In this document: one piece after another, positions 60,774-64,000 of the stretch
Position numbering within the stretch: position 1 is the stretch's first letter
How the letters are laid out: the number at the start of each line of letters is the position of its first letter
Assembly: GCA_032173965.1 (NCBI GenBank)
Contig: JAVUNC010000019.1
Span: 11,271,234-11,335,233, forward strand
Direction: 5' to 3'
Source: Sitta carolinensis
Lineage: Eukaryota > Chordata > Aves > Passeriformes > Sittidae
DNA length: 64,000 nucleotides
The notes under the pieces: generated by a model
The model's input: only the letters and a program-made list of their open reading frames with translations
The model's database searches: none
What the model was told of the DNA's origin: nothing
Translations under genes and position numbers: made by a program

Positions 60774-63700
60774 GTGAGTAATTTGGATTTTTCCTGCAGG
60801 AGAAAAGTACTTTGGTGTTTTAGCAATTTCTTTGTGTTAGTTAGTTTGAGCATAAATATAGCAGGTCAAAATTATCTGATATATTGGGTTTGGAGAAGTC
60901 AGCTACTCTGCTTCTACACTGTGAAGAAGGGTATGTAAACGACAGTTTTCCAGTGTACCCTGTCTTGCAGTTATCAAGGGAATTTATTGGTGTCCCAGTG
61001 TAAGCAGACACAAGTATTTGAATGATAAAGTGTGATGGCCTTCTAGTTGAGCTTTGTGGAAGGGCTTTTCCAGGTGGTGAATTGGAGGAGCCTTGCTTTA
61101 TCTCCTGAATTGTATTATAGCACTCACTTGACAATTGTTGCAAAAATAAAAGCCTTACCAGGTAGCTGTTGGAGGGCTAAATCTGCTTTAATATGAAGTA
61201 TGGGCAGAAAGGAGCAAGTTTCCTGTTTGCTGCTTGGAATGCATTTCTGAATGTAGTCCAGGAACTCTTAAAATCCTTTTAAGTTATTGATTGATTAATG
61301 CCTGATCCAAAATTTAATTTCTTCTTTTGGGTTGTAACTTTTGGCTAGAGTTGTCTTGTGACTACTATGCTTTGAACCCTTGGCTTATATGGAGAAGGTG
61401 GAGTAGGGTCTTCTGTGGGCCATACACATTTGCCTGTCACAGGTTGTGGGGTGTTTATTCTAGTCTGTGTTGTGAATATTGACAGGTCAGTGTTTGTTGC
61501 TTTTTGAAGCTCTTAGAAACGCAGAGCTGATTCCTTTTTTGGTCACTGTTCTTTGGAGCTAATTTGTGCTAGCTTGCTTGAAGGAAAATCAAGATGAAAC
61601 CTGCAGTTACAGGAAATACGGGAAGTGAAGACTTCCTTCTCTCAATCCCAGTAGTGCCAGCTATTGAATTCCTTTCCCTCATTTACCAAGAATTCTGGAA
61701 GAAAGATCCTGAGGATAGGGTAGGAGGAATACAGAGTAGCAAGCTGGTACTGTTAACTTCTTGAGACTCTTAACCTAGGGAGGAAAAAGGTTTCATTTGA
61801 TAGGGATGGTGTTCAAAATTAACCAAACAATAAAACCCCCACCAATCCCTGCAAACAAAGAGAAATGCAAACTCCTGTGTACAATGATCTGAGCAAGATG
61901 CTGGGCTGGGGAGAGGTAGTGTGAGTTCCTTTTTCAAACAGAAGGGCTGGGCTTTAAACAAATACTCTTACTTTTCAGATTGTGAAATAAAACTAATGTT
62001 CCTATAGCAAAACAGATTGAAATGCTGTTTCAGCCTTGTGTATCAGGCCTCTCTGTTTCCTTTATTGTGTAGTCACTTTTCCCAGTTTTCTCTAAATGTC
62101 CTTCCAAATAGCATTTGTTTCTCTTAAGGTGAAAGCGAGCTTTCTTCACAACTGTTTCTTACTAAGAGCAGAGAGGTCTTGCTGACCATGTGCTGCTTCT
62201 GGGCAGGTATTTCCATTCTGAAGCTCTAGTGCTTGCACATCCTTAGTTGAGCTGATCCAACTCACTGATGCATCAGAAGACATTGCACTCTGCTGAATTG
62301 TTTTTCTGCCAGTTCAGTGACGTAAATTGGCTTAGGGAAGGAGTTTGACAAGCATCAGAACTGCTGCAAACTGATTGATGGGAACTGGGGGTGATGGAGG
62401 ATAAATGCAACGCCTCCTCTTTGGAGCACTCTTGAGTTCTGTGAAGATATCAAATGATATCCTCTGCTTATCCAAATTTAGTACAGGAGGAGAGATCTTG
62501 GTGTAGTTTTATAGTACTTAGTCTGAGCCCTCCATCTTTAGTCAGGCTCAGTTGCAAGTCTCTGTTTTCTGTGAACTAAATATTGCACAGAATACTAAAG
62601 TGACTGCATTCAGTTCATGTGCCAGTCAAGTAATTTTGGACTGTCTTTTTATATGGACATTAACCTGCATAATGAGAAACTTGCCATAAAAACCTTCAGA
62701 ATCGTATTTTCTTGTCTTAGAGGGACAGAGGTCATGTGGGAAGGTGCCATTGTAAAAATCTCACTGGTGCCAGCTGAAGCCACAGGTAGGATTTTGGCAT
62801 GGCAGAGGCTGGTCACTGCCTTCAGGGAGCTGGAGATCTCGTTTCAGGCTCTGATCCTTAGTGTTATGATTGCTCTTTTGAAATGGAACAGCAGCAGTTG
62901 TGTACTCAGCGAGCTGCTGCAAGGATCCTGTAGTCTTAAGCTTTAGTAAGAGTTGGGTGCAGCAACACCTGTAAGTTTAGATGTAAAAGTCTTTTTTTTT
63001 TACAGGAGTGTCACCTCCTCGTTTTGTATTAATCTTCAAAGTGTACTGTGTATTAATGCACTAGGCAAATAAAGCTATATTGGGGTTTTCCTTAGTGTGG
63101 AGTGAAATTAGAGAAATTACCCTTTAGGTGACTGAGATAAAATTGTAGAGCAGCTTCTAGCTTGATTTCCTTCTCCCATCTCCTGAGTATATTTCAAGCC
63201 AGCTTGATGGATGGAGACTTAAAATACTGAGCTTCAGCTAAGGAAAGATGTTGGTAACAAGCTAGGAGTGTTTCAAAGTGATGCAGAGGTCAGTCAGACA
63301 GGCTTAAGTACATCATCCATAAGATGAAGCAACTTCAGGTGAAGTTGTGCCTGTTAAAACACCAGAGTCTCCTGTGATGTGAATCACGTGTGAAATCCAA
63401 TGAGGTCATATCTAGTGCTCATTGAGGGACTTGTCAAACTGTGCAGTTTTGATCTGATTTGTTACAAATAAGAATAATGTGTGGACCAAAATGGGATAAA
63501 ATATTCTTATATAAAAGAAAAATGTAACATACTGAGTAACAGATCCTTTTTGTAAAGTAAAAAGCTGCAGTCCATTGACTTATGCATGTGAAAAATGATA
63601 CAGCATTGCATCCTGGAGTGTGCTGCAACACAAAGCAGGCTTGGAGCTCTCATTTCTAGAGTGGTCTGTGGAAGCATAAGCATCTTCTTGGATAAAAAAT

Positions 63701-64000
63701 CTACAGGGAAAAGCTGTTCAGGTTTTGCTTAATGTCTCTGGTAGAGGTATATGTGCCTATCAAAATAAACAAATGAAGGGAAAACCCCCCAAACAGCCAA
63801 ACCCAAACAATTTACCTGTAAAGACCTGTAGAACTCTTTATGTGCATACATGTGTTCGTTTTCTTATTTTTTTTTTTTCTGCTTATCTCACCTTTGTCTG
63901 ATCCAAGTAGCAGAGTTGAGTGGTGCACTGTTAGCATTTGGGAGAATGCTGGTGCAGAGCTGCTGGATTACCTGTATGCTGCTAGGCATGAGGAAAGTGT
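60774..64000 (+). other. ATL2: ATL2 intron 2 (runs off the window)
   Basis: No sequence matching the next conserved atlastin segment (the WIGG and EPLTGF region) is present, so the window ends inside this intron. It is AT-rich with A-rich CCCAAAC-type tracts (61,820-61,860 and 63,780-63,815). Confidence 0.85.

Noticed and set aside
1..64000. tRNA, rRNA, CRISPR array, operon or phage signals
   Set aside because: None was seen, and the sequence is clearly a vertebrate nuclear locus.

Overview
The window looks like nuclear DNA from a bird. It has vertebrate genes with many short exons and GT-AG introns, CR1-type LINE fragments (the usual avian retroposon), two CpG-rich blocks and T-rich introns. 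I cannot tell the species; a songbird or another bird would fit. There are no prokaryotic genes, tRNAs, rRNAs or CRISPR arrays that I could recognise.

Two protein-coding genes lie head to tail on the plus strand. HNRNPLL (hnRNP L-like, a four-RRM splicing regulator) fills about 1-23,400. Its first coding exon must lie upstream of the window; the remaining 12 coding exons (7551-22580) join into one open frame of 479 codons plus a stop. That matches the expected length of the human protein minus its low-complexity first exon. One HNRNPLL intron (11438-13252) carries the signature of the minor U12 spliceosome and, on the only in-frame reading I found, has AT-AT ends.

ATL2 (atlastin-2, an ER-shaping membrane-fusion GTPase) starts at 43911 in a CpG island. 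Only coding exon 1 (43911-43971) and exon 2 (60496-60773, with the P-loop) are present, and the gene runs off the right edge. From memory, the same neighbours occur in the same relative order on human 2p22.1, which supports both names.

The roughly 20 kb between the genes (23,441-43,000) has no recognisable coding gene. It splits into a T-rich part and a GC-richer part from about 28 kb to 42 kb. The second part holds several exon-like segments with good splice sites and a cluster that looks regulatory. Repeats are sparse: CR1 copies in HNRNPLL introns 9 and 12, a two-part CR1 in ATL2 intron 1, homopolymer tracts and TG/TA microsatellites.

The most interesting signals are the U12 AT-AT intron, a CA-rich block and possible poison exons that could serve hnRNP L/LL feedback, a donor-like sequence at the start of ATL2 exon 2, an 18-bp coding duplication in ATL2, and candidate unannotated exons between the genes. 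All exon calls come from reading frame, splice-site patterns and remembered protein sequences, without alignment software.
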